From Ailanthus altissimus (Eukaryota > Streptophyta > Magnoliopsida > Sapindales > Simaroubaceae): a DNA stretch of 64,000 nucleotides. Location of the stretch: NCBI GenBank assembly GCA_946807835.1, contig OX327697.1, positions 19,168,001 to 19,232,000 on the forward strand. Reading direction: 5' to 3'. Every line of letters begins with the position of its first letter. Position 1 is the stretch's first letter. A program made the translations under genes and the position numbers. Below, piece by piece: positions 1 to 10,475 of the stretch. Below the pieces are notes generated by a model. That model ran no database searches, had not been told where the DNA came from, and worked only from the letters and a program-made list of their open reading frames with translations.

Positions 1-415
1 CTTTGCTTTGTCTTTTAAAGAAAAAGGGAAAAATTTAAGCCTAACAGTGTCTATGGCTTCGGGTTGGCTATGGAAGGTGGCAATTACCTCTTCAAATTCC
101 CTAATATATACATAATCATTTTCACTATCTAGACCATGAAAAGTGGGCAGAAGTTGTATCATTTCAGGTTTAAAAATCCGAATGTGGTGTGTTAGATAGA
201 AATATAATGCATGATAGTGTGGCTATACGAGTAGGATGCAAGTAATCTTTTAGAGTCCTAACGGGGTTATCTTCGTGTTGGTTCATTGTGTTGGAATTAC
301 AAGATGAATTAGATGGTGAATTCTCTTCATTTACAGATTGTGATGGTGATTCTAGTTCTACTTTTCTCACAAATCTCCCTCGTTTGTCTCTAAGTCGATG
401 CATACGTCCTAACAA
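1..415 (-). pseudogene. Ty3/Athila-like gag, N-terminal part, cut by window edge
   Basis: Reading leftwards from the ATG at 415, the protein has a basic start, a Ser/Asn-rich stretch and then the RTLKDYLHPTRIA block, which closely matches RTLRDYINPTRIG in the gag of the + strand Ty3 element at 26572. After a one-base shift near 178 the homology continues to position 1 with FKPEMIQLLPTFHGL and a LKDKAK segment typical of retrotransposon gag. The remainder lies outside the window. The frameshift marks it as a dead copy. It belongs with the leader, primer site and LTR that follow to the right. Confidence 0.8.
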
Positions 416-1300
416 ATTTTTGTTTACTCTTTTTTTTTTTTATGAAAGAAATGCTCAAGAAAAATTAAGAAGTGAAATAAAACACAACAAAAAATAGAAA
501 CGAGCTAGGTGGTAAGATCAATCATGAAATATAAATACAATAAATGAATAAAAGATAATAAAATGTGAAGTACAATAAATAAATAAATAAATAAAAAGTA
601 CAATAAGTAAATAAAAGAAAAGAAAGTACAATAAATAAAGAAAAATAAAATACAAAGTACAATAAATAAATAAATAAAAGTACAATAAAAAAAGTATAAT
701 AAGTAAATAAATAAGAAGTTAAGCGGTAGAATCAGCCATTAAAATAAAAAAATATAATATATTAACTAAAGAAAATAAAGTATAATAATTAAATAAAAGA
801 AAATAAAAATAAAGTATAATAAAAAAAGTGCAATAAATAAAGTATAATAAAAAAAGTGCAATAAATAAATAAAAGAAAATAAAGTGCAATAAATAAATAA
901 AGTACAATAAATAAACTAAAGTGCAATAAATAAATAAATAAACTAAGTTAGGCGGTAGAATCAGTCATTAAAATAAAATAAAATACGATAAATTAACTTA
1001 AAAGAAGTAAAGTGCAGTAATAAATAAATAAAAAGTAAAGTGCGATAAATAAATAAAAGAAAATAAAATACAAAGCACAATAAATAAATAAAAGAAAATA
1101 AACTAAGTTAGACAGTAAAATCAGTCATTGAAATAATATAAAATATAACAAATTAACTAAAAAAATAAAAAAAATTAGGTAGTAGAACTAACCATGAATA
1201 ATAAAATGAATTACAACAAAGGAAATAAAACTAAGATTTTACAAAGAAATAAAATGTACAAGTTACCGCTTTAGTATTGATAAACGCAATCGACTTTCGC
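416..1300 (-). repeat. A/T-rich repetitive 5' leader of the minus-strand Ty3 element
   Basis: This stretch lies between the primer site and gag. It is built of AAATAAAT-like tracts and variants of AAAGTACAATAAATA. Five degenerate copies of a block reading roughly AGTTAGGCGGTAGAATCAGTCAT occur near 502, 717, 946, 1107 and 1173, separated by about 60 to 230 bases. No coding potential is visible. Short reading frames here are low-complexity Phe/Tyr/Leu translations of the repeat. Confidence 0.7.
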
Positions 1301-1307
1301 TTAGTGT

Positions 1308-1330
1308 GCCTCCCCGACAACGGTGTCAAA
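1308..1330 (-). other. Primer binding site, tRNA-Asp type (degenerate)
   Basis: On the minus strand the sequence reads TGACACCGTTGTCGGGG. It differs slightly from TGGCGCCGTTGCCGGGG, the complement of the 3' end of plant tRNA-Asp(GUC). This is the usual primer of Athila-type Ty3 elements, and the site sits at the LTR/leader boundary as expected. Confidence 0.7.
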
Positions 1331-1336
1331 TTTTAT

Positions 1337-2637
1337 TTACGTTCAAAATATAACGCGGTTATCGCAGTATAGATTGAGGTGTCGATCCCACGAGGAAGCT
1401 TTTGAAAAAATAGGTTGGTGAAGTAAAATATTAAAGCAGTAGCAGATGAAAAAAAATAATTAATTAGTTTAAGTGGATGAGATAGAATTGTCTATAAATT
1501 GAGAAAAATGTCTTATGATGATTTAAACAAGGCTTCGAGAATCACAATTATACTTTATAAATTTACTCTACACTTTGATTCAATGTTTATAACTCAATTG
1601 ATAGTTTTACATCTAAACAATCAATCGGAAGGTATGTAAAATATAGCACATTTGATAGCATTTGATATGACTAAACTATTTTGCAAATATTAACACAAAT
1701 CATGTTTATTTATACATGTTATCTAAGATCAACAATATATCATTTTGACAATATTGCAGTAAAAGATCAACTTGAATATCAAACATTTGTTGGCCTTACA
1801 TGTTATCCAAGATCGATAATATATCAATTTGACAATATTGCAGTAAAAGATTAATATATAAAACAATGTAACCAATAACAATTATAATTCAACAAGAATC
1901 ACATAAGAAAAGCATGACTGAACATATATGAGATATAAGAATTATAACCTTTGGATTATAGAAAATAAAATAGATAAGAGTTTAATAAAAGCCAAACTTA
2001 CAAACATTTGTAGCTCTTGACAACGAATCAAAGCATAGAAGTAGATTTATTACACATAAAAGTTCATCTCTTAGCCTTGCCAAGAACTCTAGCCTAAATT
2101 ACAATACATGTTAATGAAAAGAAAAGAAGAGAGAATTATCTAATGTTGAAAACGTCCTAAGAGTCTCCTTATATAGGCAATGAATGGAAATATGTCATGT
2201 GTGACATCAATCTTAAATAGTTTTAGGCTAATAACTCTTTCCTCCATTTGCAGCACATTTTTTATAATATAAATAACTGATTTGGCCTTTGTGACCGACA
2301 TAAAAGTTGTAGTATTTTGCCGCTTCTTTTCATAGGTACCCAGTTCATATTAATTTGATGAGTATCAAATGAGATATGAGAAAAATTCCAAAGATACATC
2401 AGATTTCAGCAAACAACCATTTTACTCACTTGCAATGCAATTTGGTCCATGATAACGGCTGATTTGAACTTTACCATCAATATAAGAGTTATTAATAATT
2501 AAGTCAATATTTCACAGCTTCAAAAATTATACCAATAAGTATGAATTTTGTAAGATACGGTCCAAATACATGAGTTGGGTCAAGCTGGGCAGAAGTTGTA
2601 ACCCGATTCTATTGTATCTCAATTTTTGGCCCTTACA
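1337..2637 (-). repeat. LTR of the minus-strand Ty3/Athila-like element (5' LTR)
   Basis: The left end abuts the primer site. The first hundred bases carry the same layout (a 'cgatcccac' block) as the other Athila-type LTRs in this window. On the minus strand a TATA-like TATATAAGG occurs near 2170. The right boundary at 2637 is inferred from a TGTAAGGGCC start on the minus strand and is the weaker end. Inside, a segment of about 56 bp at 1714-1771 is repeated at 1798-1853 (period 84) with a few mismatches. Confidence 0.5.
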
Positions 2638-2790
2638 TGTTGGATTTGGGTTTTTCACTATTCTTCAAGTTTATGTAAGATTGAGTCATGTTACTCCAGG
2701 TTCAAGAATTTCTTCATTTTGATTTCTACATTGAGAGTTATGTCCATTTTATCTAAACTTGTGCAAATAACATTCATTAATCACAATTTA

Positions 2791-3030
2791 AGGAGAACAC
2801 TTTATTTCAAGTTAAAAGTACAAAAATGCTAAAATTAGTGACATTATATGGTGACTGAATCTCTTAATAATTATGCATTTTCATGTGTTCATCAGTTATG
2901 CAGCAGGGTAAGGAGAACACTTTATTTCAAGCTAAAAGTATAAAAATGCTAAAATTGGTAACATTAAATGGTGACTAAATCTCTTAATAAATATGCATTT
3001 TCATGTGTTCATCAGTTATGCAGCAGGGTA
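2791..3030. repeat. Tandem duplication, 2 x 120 bp
   Basis: Positions 2791-2910 and 2911-3030 are head-to-tail copies with identical boundaries (both start AGGAGAACAC and end CAGCAGGGTA) and only a handful of substitutions. There is no spacer. The duplication ends exactly where the copia pol remnant begins to align. Confidence 0.95.
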
Positions 3031-3610
3031 TCTTGTTTTGTAAGAGTTACTCAGCAGGATAAACAACACCCAAGAGGCACACAGTATAAGTTCATTGTGT
3101 ATCATATGAATATAATAGGATACTAGTTATATGATTAAGAGAAACAAAGTATGTTTGTTTCTCGGTATACCACTATTCTAGAGAAAGAGTTTCTCATAAA
3201 TTGTAGGAATCATAGAAAGATTGAACTTGGTGAAGTCAATCTAAGAAATCAATGAACCAAGGATGGAATTCAGACTCAATTAAGTAGTGGCCTTTTAGCA
3301 CACTCTCCAAATGGGTCAGAAGGGATGTCTAGGTCACCTTTTAGGTATGGATGATACCTGAAGGTGAACTTAAAGTTTTCTTGGTAGAAGAAAATCATCA
3401 TTGACCTATAGGGAGTTTATGTTGGACATTGATTCGAGAAGCAGTAAGAAGCCATAAAAACAATATTGACTATATGCATCAGAATCAAGTCTGAGACTTG
3501 GTTAAGTTACCCGAGAGAATTGTTCTCATTGGTTGTAAAGAGTTTACAAAGAGGTTGTGGGAGTCAGATGGAAGGTATAGACCTTTTAGGCTTTATATTG
3601 GTTCTAGAAA
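3011..3610 (+). pseudogene. Ty1/copia pol fragment (integrase-RT junction region)
   Basis: Broken + strand frames contain the copia hallmark preceding reverse transcriptase: a block around 3440-3560 reading like 'AM..NNIDYMHQNQVWDLV..P....IGCKE'. The reverse complement of 39480-40040, inside the minus-strand copia, aligns along the whole stretch, including the 'GTAAGAGTTACTCAGCAGGATAA' area and the LTYRKTMLDI-like segment. Several stops and shifts are present. It is an orphan fragment with no LTR beside it. Confidence 0.75.
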
Positions 3611-4440
3611 GGTAATCTTTAATGATCTAAGATCAAATAAGAGAAAACCTTTGGACCAGTGTTGATGCTAAAGCATGTGCCCGCCTTGATCTCTTCATTA
3701 AATGTAATGTCATTGTTTAGCATAAAAGAAGAAGCATTACAGGAGAATTTATCTTCGAAAATCAAAGAGATGGTTTTTAAGAAAAAAAAAAACTCTGCCT
3801 TTAGTAAAAAATCCAACAAGTACTTCATTTGTAAGAAAAAAGGCCACTTTGCAAAAACCTGCCTTGAAAAATTTAGAAGAAAATAGGTCTTTCCCAGAAT
3901 CTCAGCCATTTCTAAACATAACGCAAACCATCATGATCTCGAGTCCTTATTTTTAAAATAATACGAGCCAGATAGGGAAACCCTTTTTATATTATCTTCC
4001 TTTAATATTTTTGACAATGATTCATATTCTGAATCCCTCAATATCGAACCAATCCAATCACTAAAACAAAATACCTTATCATTTAAAATCTCTATTCATA
4101 GGGTAGAAATCAAAATATTTCCTACCAAATATGATCATCCAGTTCTTGTTTAAGGGTTATTTGATATAAAAGTAGCGGCTTCCATCCTCAATCCAAAAGT
4201 TTTGCCTTCTAGATATTAGAAACCTTACAATCAGATTTTTTGATCTGTAAATGACCAATGTTTCATTGTTACAATGATTAGCAAGACAATCAACATGGAA
4301 TTTTTCCCTGGACTTACAATCACCCATAAGCTTTTTTGATCTAAACTACCAGGCAAAGACATTAGATTTGACCTCATTCAGAAATTATTAAAGAAGATGC
4401 CTCCATAATTGTAGAATAGTCATCTCTACAAGTTATCATT
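3611..4440 (+). pseudogene. Endogenous caulimovirid (plant pararetrovirus) fragment: capsid zinc finger and protease region
   Basis: A Lys-rich segment ends in a zinc-knuckle-like motif (FICKKKGHFAKTC, about 3824-3862) followed by a basic tail, as at the C-terminus of caulimovirid capsid proteins. The first Cys of the CCHC set is replaced by Tyr (codon 3821-3823). About 300 bases on, broken frames show an aspartic-protease-like block (AASILNPKVLP, near 4170-4205) and then FFPGLTITHK and LPGKDI, the order found in caulimovirid polyproteins of the Florendovirus/Petuvirus kind. Multiple in-frame stops show it is dead. Family membership is inferred from motif order. Confidence 0.65.
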
Positions 4441-4598
4441 AAATAGCAGTTTAGATATTCTGAGTGAAAAATAAAATAGTTATGATACATGGTGTTATTA
4501 TCTCACAGTTAAGCTAAATATAGCGATAGGTATTACCTAGTCTCCACTTGCTAAGGTGCTGAGTTTCTAGCCGATATATCATATACTATATCAAAATA

Positions 4599-4620
4599 GG
4601 TTTGGCTTTGATACCATTTA
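4599..4620 (-). other. Primer binding site, initiator tRNA-Met type, of the pararetroviral leader
   Basis: On the minus strand the site reads TGGTATCAAAGCC, one base from the canonical TGGTATCAGAGCC complementary to tRNA-Met. It lies about 370 bases downstream of the minus-strand TATA and polyadenylation signals. That spacing suits a caulimovirid pregenomic RNA leader. Confidence 0.55.
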
Positions 4621-4924
4621 AGGGATTAAGACCAAAGCCAAGTTATAAAACCTCTTACCCTGTAGCGGCCTCTTGCCTATGGCGGGACTTGCAAGGATTC
4701 TTTATTATGGCATTTGGTAACAACCTTTTTTTAGGATCAAGATAACCAACATTTAAAAAAAAATGAAGGAACATATTTCTGATGTAGAGAATTTTTCTAG
4801 AGGCAACTGCAGAGCATACTCTTTTTGAATTTTTTATATAAAATCTTACAAATAAATATCCATCCAGACTATTTCATAATAGATTTGCTTCAAGAACCTT
4901 AGGGGATTTAAAATGAAGAAGACA

Positions 4925-5280
4925 TAGTTATTTTATTAAAATTTAAATTCATTACATTATGCTTCCAAACTGAAGCTTTACCTTTATATATAGAGGAAAG
5001 CTAGGGGAAGACTGATTACACAATCTAACATTTGGTAAGCAAAGACATACTGATTTGGAGTAGACAACCTTATGGCATGCAGGCCTGATAAAAGCAAAAG
5101 TAAAAGCCAATAAAGTCACACTAATATGGCACAAAGGTCAAAGACTTATAGATCAATACAAAAACTAAAAGCTGATAAAGTAAAAGTAAAAAGACCTATG
5201 TGAATGTCAGGACTTGTGTAGGATCTCACTTTTTAAACTTTTTGAGATTCTTCACGTGGGTTAAAGGTTGAAAGGGCATC
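4925..5280 (-). promoter_or_regulatory. Candidate pararetroviral pregenomic promoter and polyadenylation signal
   Basis: Immediately after the minus-strand viral-like reading frame stops (5283-5285), a non-coding interval holds a TATA box (TATATATAA on minus, 4984-4992). About 50 bases further on is an AATAAA signal (minus, 4932-4937). TATA, closely following poly(A) signal, leader, then tRNA-Met site is the order seen in caulimovirid intergenic regions. Activity cannot be judged from sequence. Confidence 0.5.
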
Positions 5281-5282
5281 AA

Positions 5283-7050
5283 TCACTATCATCATTGTCG
5301 TAGCCCTCAAAAAGAACTTTTCTTGTTGGGCCTAAATATTCGTTGTGCATGGCTGAGTACAGACTGGGTCCTCTTCTGGGGATGGCTTCTATTAAAGGAA
5401 ATTATTAATGTCATGGGAAATTTGGTTGTCAATTAGTAGGAGTTGAGAATCTTGGAATAAGTACAAGTCATAATTTGGTTGTTCTAAGGGCTTTTATGGC
5501 TGAGAAAAAAAGTTAATTGGTGGGATATATAAGTTTGATGGTAGACAATATTGGTATCGTATATAATTTATTTGTCTATGGAGTCTGAGAATAGTGAGTT
5601 GGCTTTGTCTATTATGCAGTATAATGACATTTTGAACTTTTTTTGGAAGTTTATGAGGATGTTTTCCCATAGAGCACAATCTTCTACAGAGATTCAAATG
5701 GATGAAGGAATTATTTGGTTTTAAATAGGTGACGTAATAGTCAAACTTACTTAAGGATGTCCAAGGAGGCTAACTTATGCATCACCATTATCATATCTTT
5801 ATTTTAAAAGCTGTTGGAAAATCTTCTTTTTAATTTTTAAGAAGTTGTCATCATTTGAATAAGGATCATCAAGGTATAGTTGACACTGGTAGTTTATATC
5901 CCAATAGCGGTGATATGTTAATGGATCCTTGAAAGGTCGTATTGGTTTACCTTGGTCATTAAAAGAGACGATGAGTAAGCCATTCAGTGTTTCTGGGTCA
6001 TATTTGTATGGTTGAAGCGTGAATTGGGTTGGGAATGGACACAGGGGTGTGGAAGGTCCAAGCTTCTGAAAATAGATTTCAACTTAGTCATATTTTCTTT
6101 GAAAGAATGAGTGTGTTGAAGAGTGTATTGGTTTAGCAGTCTGGGCTTATTTGTGTTGTTGTTCATAATTTGTTACCCAATAATCTAGCAATATTCTAGG
6201 CTAATTCTTTATTGGATAACTTCCTTAGTACATAGGTGCAAGGGGGTACTTTGTTGGACTCGGGAGAGAGTAAGAATGCATCTTGATTTGGATGAGGAGT
6301 TCCAAAATCAAGGGCATGGTTTTGGATCCTATAAACCATTTGGTAATGAAAGGTTGCAGTAAAAGTGTTTACTTTTGGAACTACACCGGTTATTTGTATC
6401 TGAGCTTTGAGGGTTTATGTATGATAGGGATCTTGTATGGGCATGAAAAAGTTGGAAAATAAGGTGATCAAGACTATTCTTGCATTAAGGGTGGTTTTGA
6501 TTGTGCCAATACAAGCATGTTTGTATGCACGGAACCTTGTATCTAGGAGAGCTATTTGAGCTATAGTTTTAAGGCCTTTTCGGCCTTGAAAAGTTAAGGC
6601 AAATCGGATAGCTCCAAAATGGATATGAGTATAGCCTTGACGTATCTATTGTGGGATAAGATCATCAGGGATTTTTATGAGAACTAATTGTTCTTCTATG
6701 GTTGCGGGTAACATGTGTTGGTCAAAGCAGGTGGCTTGAATGTACTCTTTAGTTTTAAGGCACTGACGGTTGATGAGGTTCTTTACTGAAGCGGATAAAA
6801 ACTTGTGAGGTTTAAGGAAAGCTTAGTATGGGTTAAGAATTGAGAGATTTGTAACCGAAATTTTCTGCTCTTTAAAGATGTAGGTTATTTTATATAGGTG
6901 GTTGATCTTTGAAAAGTTAGTGGATCAAAGAGACGGAGAAGGAAAACTTGTGTTTGTATTTTTAGAAAAGTATTAATGTCCTTGTCTATCGATGATGGAG
7001 TATGTAGAATCTTTAGAGGCAAATAAATTTTGAGATTGAGATGGTTTAAT
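5283..7050 (-). pseudogene. Endogenous caulimovirid movement-protein remnant
   Basis: Reading leftwards, broken frames give a movement-protein core of the 30K type found in caulimovirids. The recognisable blocks are GYTHIHFGAIR, TFQGRKGLKTIAQIALLDTRF and HACIGTIKTTLNA (about 6690-6480), and downstream ITGVVPKVNTFTATFHYQMVYR and TLNGLLIVSF. The Trp expected before the first block is a TAG stop. A separate C-terminal frame ends at 5283-5285 with an acidic tail (EGYDNDDSD). Movement proteins carry virus through plasmodesmata. This copy has several stops and shifts and is not functional. Orientation is opposite to the capsid/protease piece at 3611-4440. Confidence 0.7.
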
Positions 7051-7080
7051 GAAGACATGGGTTAATTGAACGAGAACTGC

Positions 7081-8035
7081 TTAGTTGGTACACTAATTAA
7101 ATATTTTCCCTCTTATAGTACGTAGATGATTGAGTTTATTATTTTTTTCCACGATAATATATGCTATTGCAATAGTACAAATATCATATAAGAACAAACA
7201 TGCTAGTTTAGGGTGTTTGAAGTGCTGATATTCACCTACTTTATTAATTAAGGGTTATTTTACTAAAATTTACTCAAAATATTATATACAAGTTGATACA
7301 GGAAGTGACCTTTCGCAAACACTTCTTACTTATCACTAAAGGTCGATACGATTCGATTTGGTCTTGTTTTTGTCAGAATTAAACTAAATTGATTCTATTT
7401 GTTTTTCTTTTAAAAAATAAGAACCAAAAAAATCGAATTGGGTACAGAAAATTGAACCGGACTAAATTAATTTTTTTTAGTTCAGTTCGATTCGATTTTT
7501 TCAGTTTTGAGTTCAAGATGTGGACTTTTTTTTTTAATTTTAAAATTTTGGGATTTTTAATTTATTTGTCCAAAAATTTATCATGTCATTTTTAAACCTA
7601 ATTCTTGGATTTATTTTATATTAACACAATTATAATTTGTTTAATTTCAGATAAATTTAAAATTTTTATTTATTAATAATATACTAATTTCTTACAATAT
7701 CAATAAAAATAAAATTCTCATATTTCATGGAAATAAAAGTATCCTTCAAAATAAAAGTGACCATCAAAATAAAATTATCCATAAATAAAAATTTAGGTTT
7801 TCTGATTTGGTTATTATTTAGAAAAAATTGATCAATTCGATTCAGTTCTGATTCAATTTTTTCTATATAATAACAAATTATTTTTTTAAATAAAATAATC
7901 AAACCGAACCAATTGATCTAATTCAATTTGGTTTTTAATTTTATTTACTAACTCTTACTTATCACAACAGATTCAATCGATCTTATATGGTTCAGTTCTT
8001 TTCAATTTGGATTCTTTTTGTTCAGCCCTAGAATT
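7081..8035. repeat. AT-rich intergenic DNA with degenerate 'ggttcggtt'-type transposon debris
   Basis: No gene is visible. Between about 7338 and 8030 both strands carry repeated degenerate GATTCGATTTGGTT / AACCGAACCAATT words. The outer ends read CTAAAGG and, reversed, CTAGGGC, as in non-autonomous hAT-like elements. Target duplications are not convincing. Reading frames here are Lys/Ile/Phe-rich and low-complexity. Confidence 0.35.
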
Positions 8036-8087
8036 AATGGCTCAAAATTTATTTCATAAAGTGAGGATTTTTGTAGCTCAAGCCTAG

Positions 8088-8310
8088 AATTAATGACTCA
8101 AAAATTATGTCATAATTTATGTCAAAATGTGAAATAAAAAATTTAAATAAAAAATGTGTGTCAAATTACGTCATCATATAGTAAGCACTATTAATTCATA
8201 TATATATATTTATATATATATGTATATATATGTGATAGGTTCTTTTGACTTAAATTTTTTACTTCATATTTTGACACAAATCATGACATAATTTTTGAGC
8301 TATTAATTTT
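8088..8310. mobile_element. Foldback/MITE-like inverted repeat
   Basis: Arms of about 60 bases, 8088-8146 and 8250-8310, are inverted copies of each other (left AATGACTCAAAAATTATGTC; right, reversed, AATAGCTCAAAAATTATGTC, then matching through GTCAAAATATGAA). The loop contains a (TA)n tract near 8200-8232. No coding capacity. Confidence 0.7.
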
Positions 8311-8604
8311 AAAGTGAATTTTTAGACACGTAATAAATTTTTTTAATATATTATAAATTGTATAAAAATTATAAAAATTTATAAATTTATTAAATAATAA
8401 TATATAATAATATTTATCACCATATAATAAATTAGGTAATCCATTAAACTATTTATATATATAATTTTATTATTTTAATATAAGTATAACAATAACTAAA
8501 ACTTTAAATTATATTTAGTTTACTTAAAATTTAATATAAAAATGTAGTTGTCAATCACCATCGTTGCTAAGGGCTGGTTGCTGGTTGGCTTCAAAATGGT
8601 GGTA

Positions 8605-9760
8605 GGTGCAGGTGGACAAAAAACCCAAAAAACTGAATTAAATCTGATGAATCAAACTAAATACGGTCAGTTTGTTCGATTCTAGGGTTGCCGGTTAGGT
8701 TTAATTCTTAATTTTAACGGACCGAACCATACAACCAAATTTTGTTAAAAACAATTCAGAAAAATACACGTGGGAGCTTAATATTAGATATTTGTACAAA
8801 TTTATTGTGGAACTATCCACACTGAATCATTTATATATGAGCCCAAAAGTTGCTACTTTACAGCAAACCTTAAACTGTCCCATCTCCTCCATCGTTTTGA
8901 AAGTTTGAAACTCAAAAATCGATCTTCACTGTTCACCCAGTCACCGTCCGTTCGGCTCTGTTATTGCTCGCCGGCGCCTCGCCTCCTCAACCCGTTGTCG
9001 GTCGACGCTCCTCGGTCGTCTGCCAGGCCGCTCGCGTCGAAGCTCCTCGGTTCGCCGCCACGCCGTCGACGGCGACGCTCCTTGGTTCATCGCCCGCCGT
9101 TCGCCATTGTACTCTTCCTCCGCCGGCCGTCAGGTAAAAAAATGGCAGTGTGGTGGCTGATTTGTTGCTTAGTTTATGGCAAAATAAAAAATAAAAATTT
9201 AAAAACAATAAAAATTGTTTTGTTGTTTGATTTGCTGATTATATCTATAAATTGTGCCTAAAAAATAATTTTGTAGTGGAACTTGTTTAATTTGTTGTTT
9301 TTGATTTGTTGTGGCTTTTTATATTTGAAATCAATATAATTGTTTTGTTGTTCTTATATTCTTGTCGAACTAAACAGAATGGATTTGTTGTTCTTATATT
9401 CCAATTTGGTCAAATTATTAAATATTAGTCCCACGGACAACGAATAAGAAATTAATCTATTTATTTGTTGATTAACCGAATAAGAAACAGAATGGATTTG
9501 GTCATCCTAAATGCTTGATCTGGTCATCCCAATAAGACGTGCAATAAAAAAGCCCAGAAAAAAAACAAAAAAATCTCAAAAAAGCCCAAAAGGTGAGTCC
9601 AATTTGAGCCCAACACCCAAAGGCCCAAACTGAAGAACCGACCGGTTCTGTTCGGTTCATCCTATGGCCAGTTCGGTTTTCGGTTGCATTTTCCAGAATC
9701 TGACCGGTTCGTTTCGGTTTATCCTAAAATCTGAACCGAACCGAGGATGCCCACCCCTAG
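8605..9760 (+). mobile_element. Probable non-autonomous hAT-like element with a GC-rich exon-like island
   Basis: The right end, read in reverse, is CTAGGGGTGGGCATCC, the classic plant hAT-type terminus preceded by GAACCGAACCGA words. The left end GCAGGTGGACAAAAAACCC (about 8608) is a plausible partner. Inside, 8935-9133 is strikingly GC- and CpG-rich, pyrimidine-biased, and ends in a consensus splice donor (CGTCAG/GTAAAA at 9134), resembling a 5' leader exon of an hAT transposase gene. Subterminal repeats of AAAAAGCCCAAA and GACCGGTTC lie at 9540-9720. No transposase domain remains. No clear 8-bp target duplication was found. Confidence 0.45.
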
Positions 9761-10440
9761 CAGGCTGGATGCTATACTTACATTATTGGACTTCAAATCT
9801 CCCGTTCTCCATAATAGTCATTGTGTTTTTGTTAAGTGCCTTTTAGGACAGCAACTACTTAATACTACAGTCAAACAATTACACATTACAATGCACTGCA
9901 ACTAACATTAAGTAAATCTCTAATGACAAGTACATTAATGATGATGACGAAGCATTGTAACACACCTCTGTTGATGCTAATGTTACAATAGGCCTCCTAA
10001 ATACTTGAAATGTCATTTTTTATATTTTCACCATTGGTAACCCATAATATTACATTAAAGTCACAAGAGTGACTACTATAGTATGGTCTCCTTTTTCTTT
10101 GTTCTAATGCAATTTGTTTTTTGTTTTCTTCAATTTTATTTGAAAAAAGAAATTGCCGTGCATATATCTCCAAATCCGGGTTTGTTACCAGGTCAGGGTA
10201 CCTCATGAGGCAGAACCCAGATTTGTACCCTGATTGCGAAAATTCAGATTTCAATCTGGATTTGGAGCCATGTTTTTGATTTAGAATCATCAGCCTGTGG
10301 ATTTTGCCAGCCCTAAGCCCCTAATTTAATATTTTAACTTGAGGCAGTTTCACGTTCACAACAATAATTTCTGTTTGTTAGATTTTCTTGTTTGATTTTT
10401 TACTGATTTACTTGAAGAAGTGAGTGGGATCTGAGAGAAG
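9761..10440. other. Upstream intergenic region of P5CR with a repeat-derived end
   Basis: No gene is visible. Around 10165-10315 is a repeat-like block rich in CCGGGTTTG/CAGGGTACC words whose right end, reversed, reads AGGGCTGGCAAAATCC, as in MITE termini. The minus-strand frame through it is unlike any protein I recognise. Beyond it, 10320-10440 holds an ACGT core (CACGTT, 10351-10356) and is the likely core promoter/5' UTR of P5CR. No convincing TATA box was fixed. Confidence 0.4.
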
Positions 10441-10475
10441 ATTAAAGAAGAGCCAACAGCGACAGCATTGTCATC

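Noticed and set aside
719..907. Minus-strand hydrophobic ORF (Phe/Tyr/Leu-rich)
   Set aside because: Low-complexity translation of AAATAAAT tracts in a retrotransposon leader, not a membrane protein gene.
7338..8030. Complete hAT element between CTAAAGG and CCCTAG
   Set aside because: The inverted similarity of the ends is weak and the flanks (ACTTATCA / AATTAATG) do not match, so it was listed only as degenerate debris.
8200..8232. (TA)n tract considered as a promoter TATA
   Set aside because: It is the loop of an inverted-repeat element with no gene downstream.
8905..9261. Plus-strand ORF of 118 codons, Arg/Pro/Ser-rich
   Set aside because: The Arg/Pro richness comes from the GC-rich island. 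The frame crosses a strong splice donor into AT-rich DNA and has no family resemblance.
9997..10290. Minus-strand ORF of 97 codons just upstream of P5CR
   Set aside because: It runs through a repeat-like block with a MITE-type end. The translation has no recognisable motif and the composition is that of the repeat.
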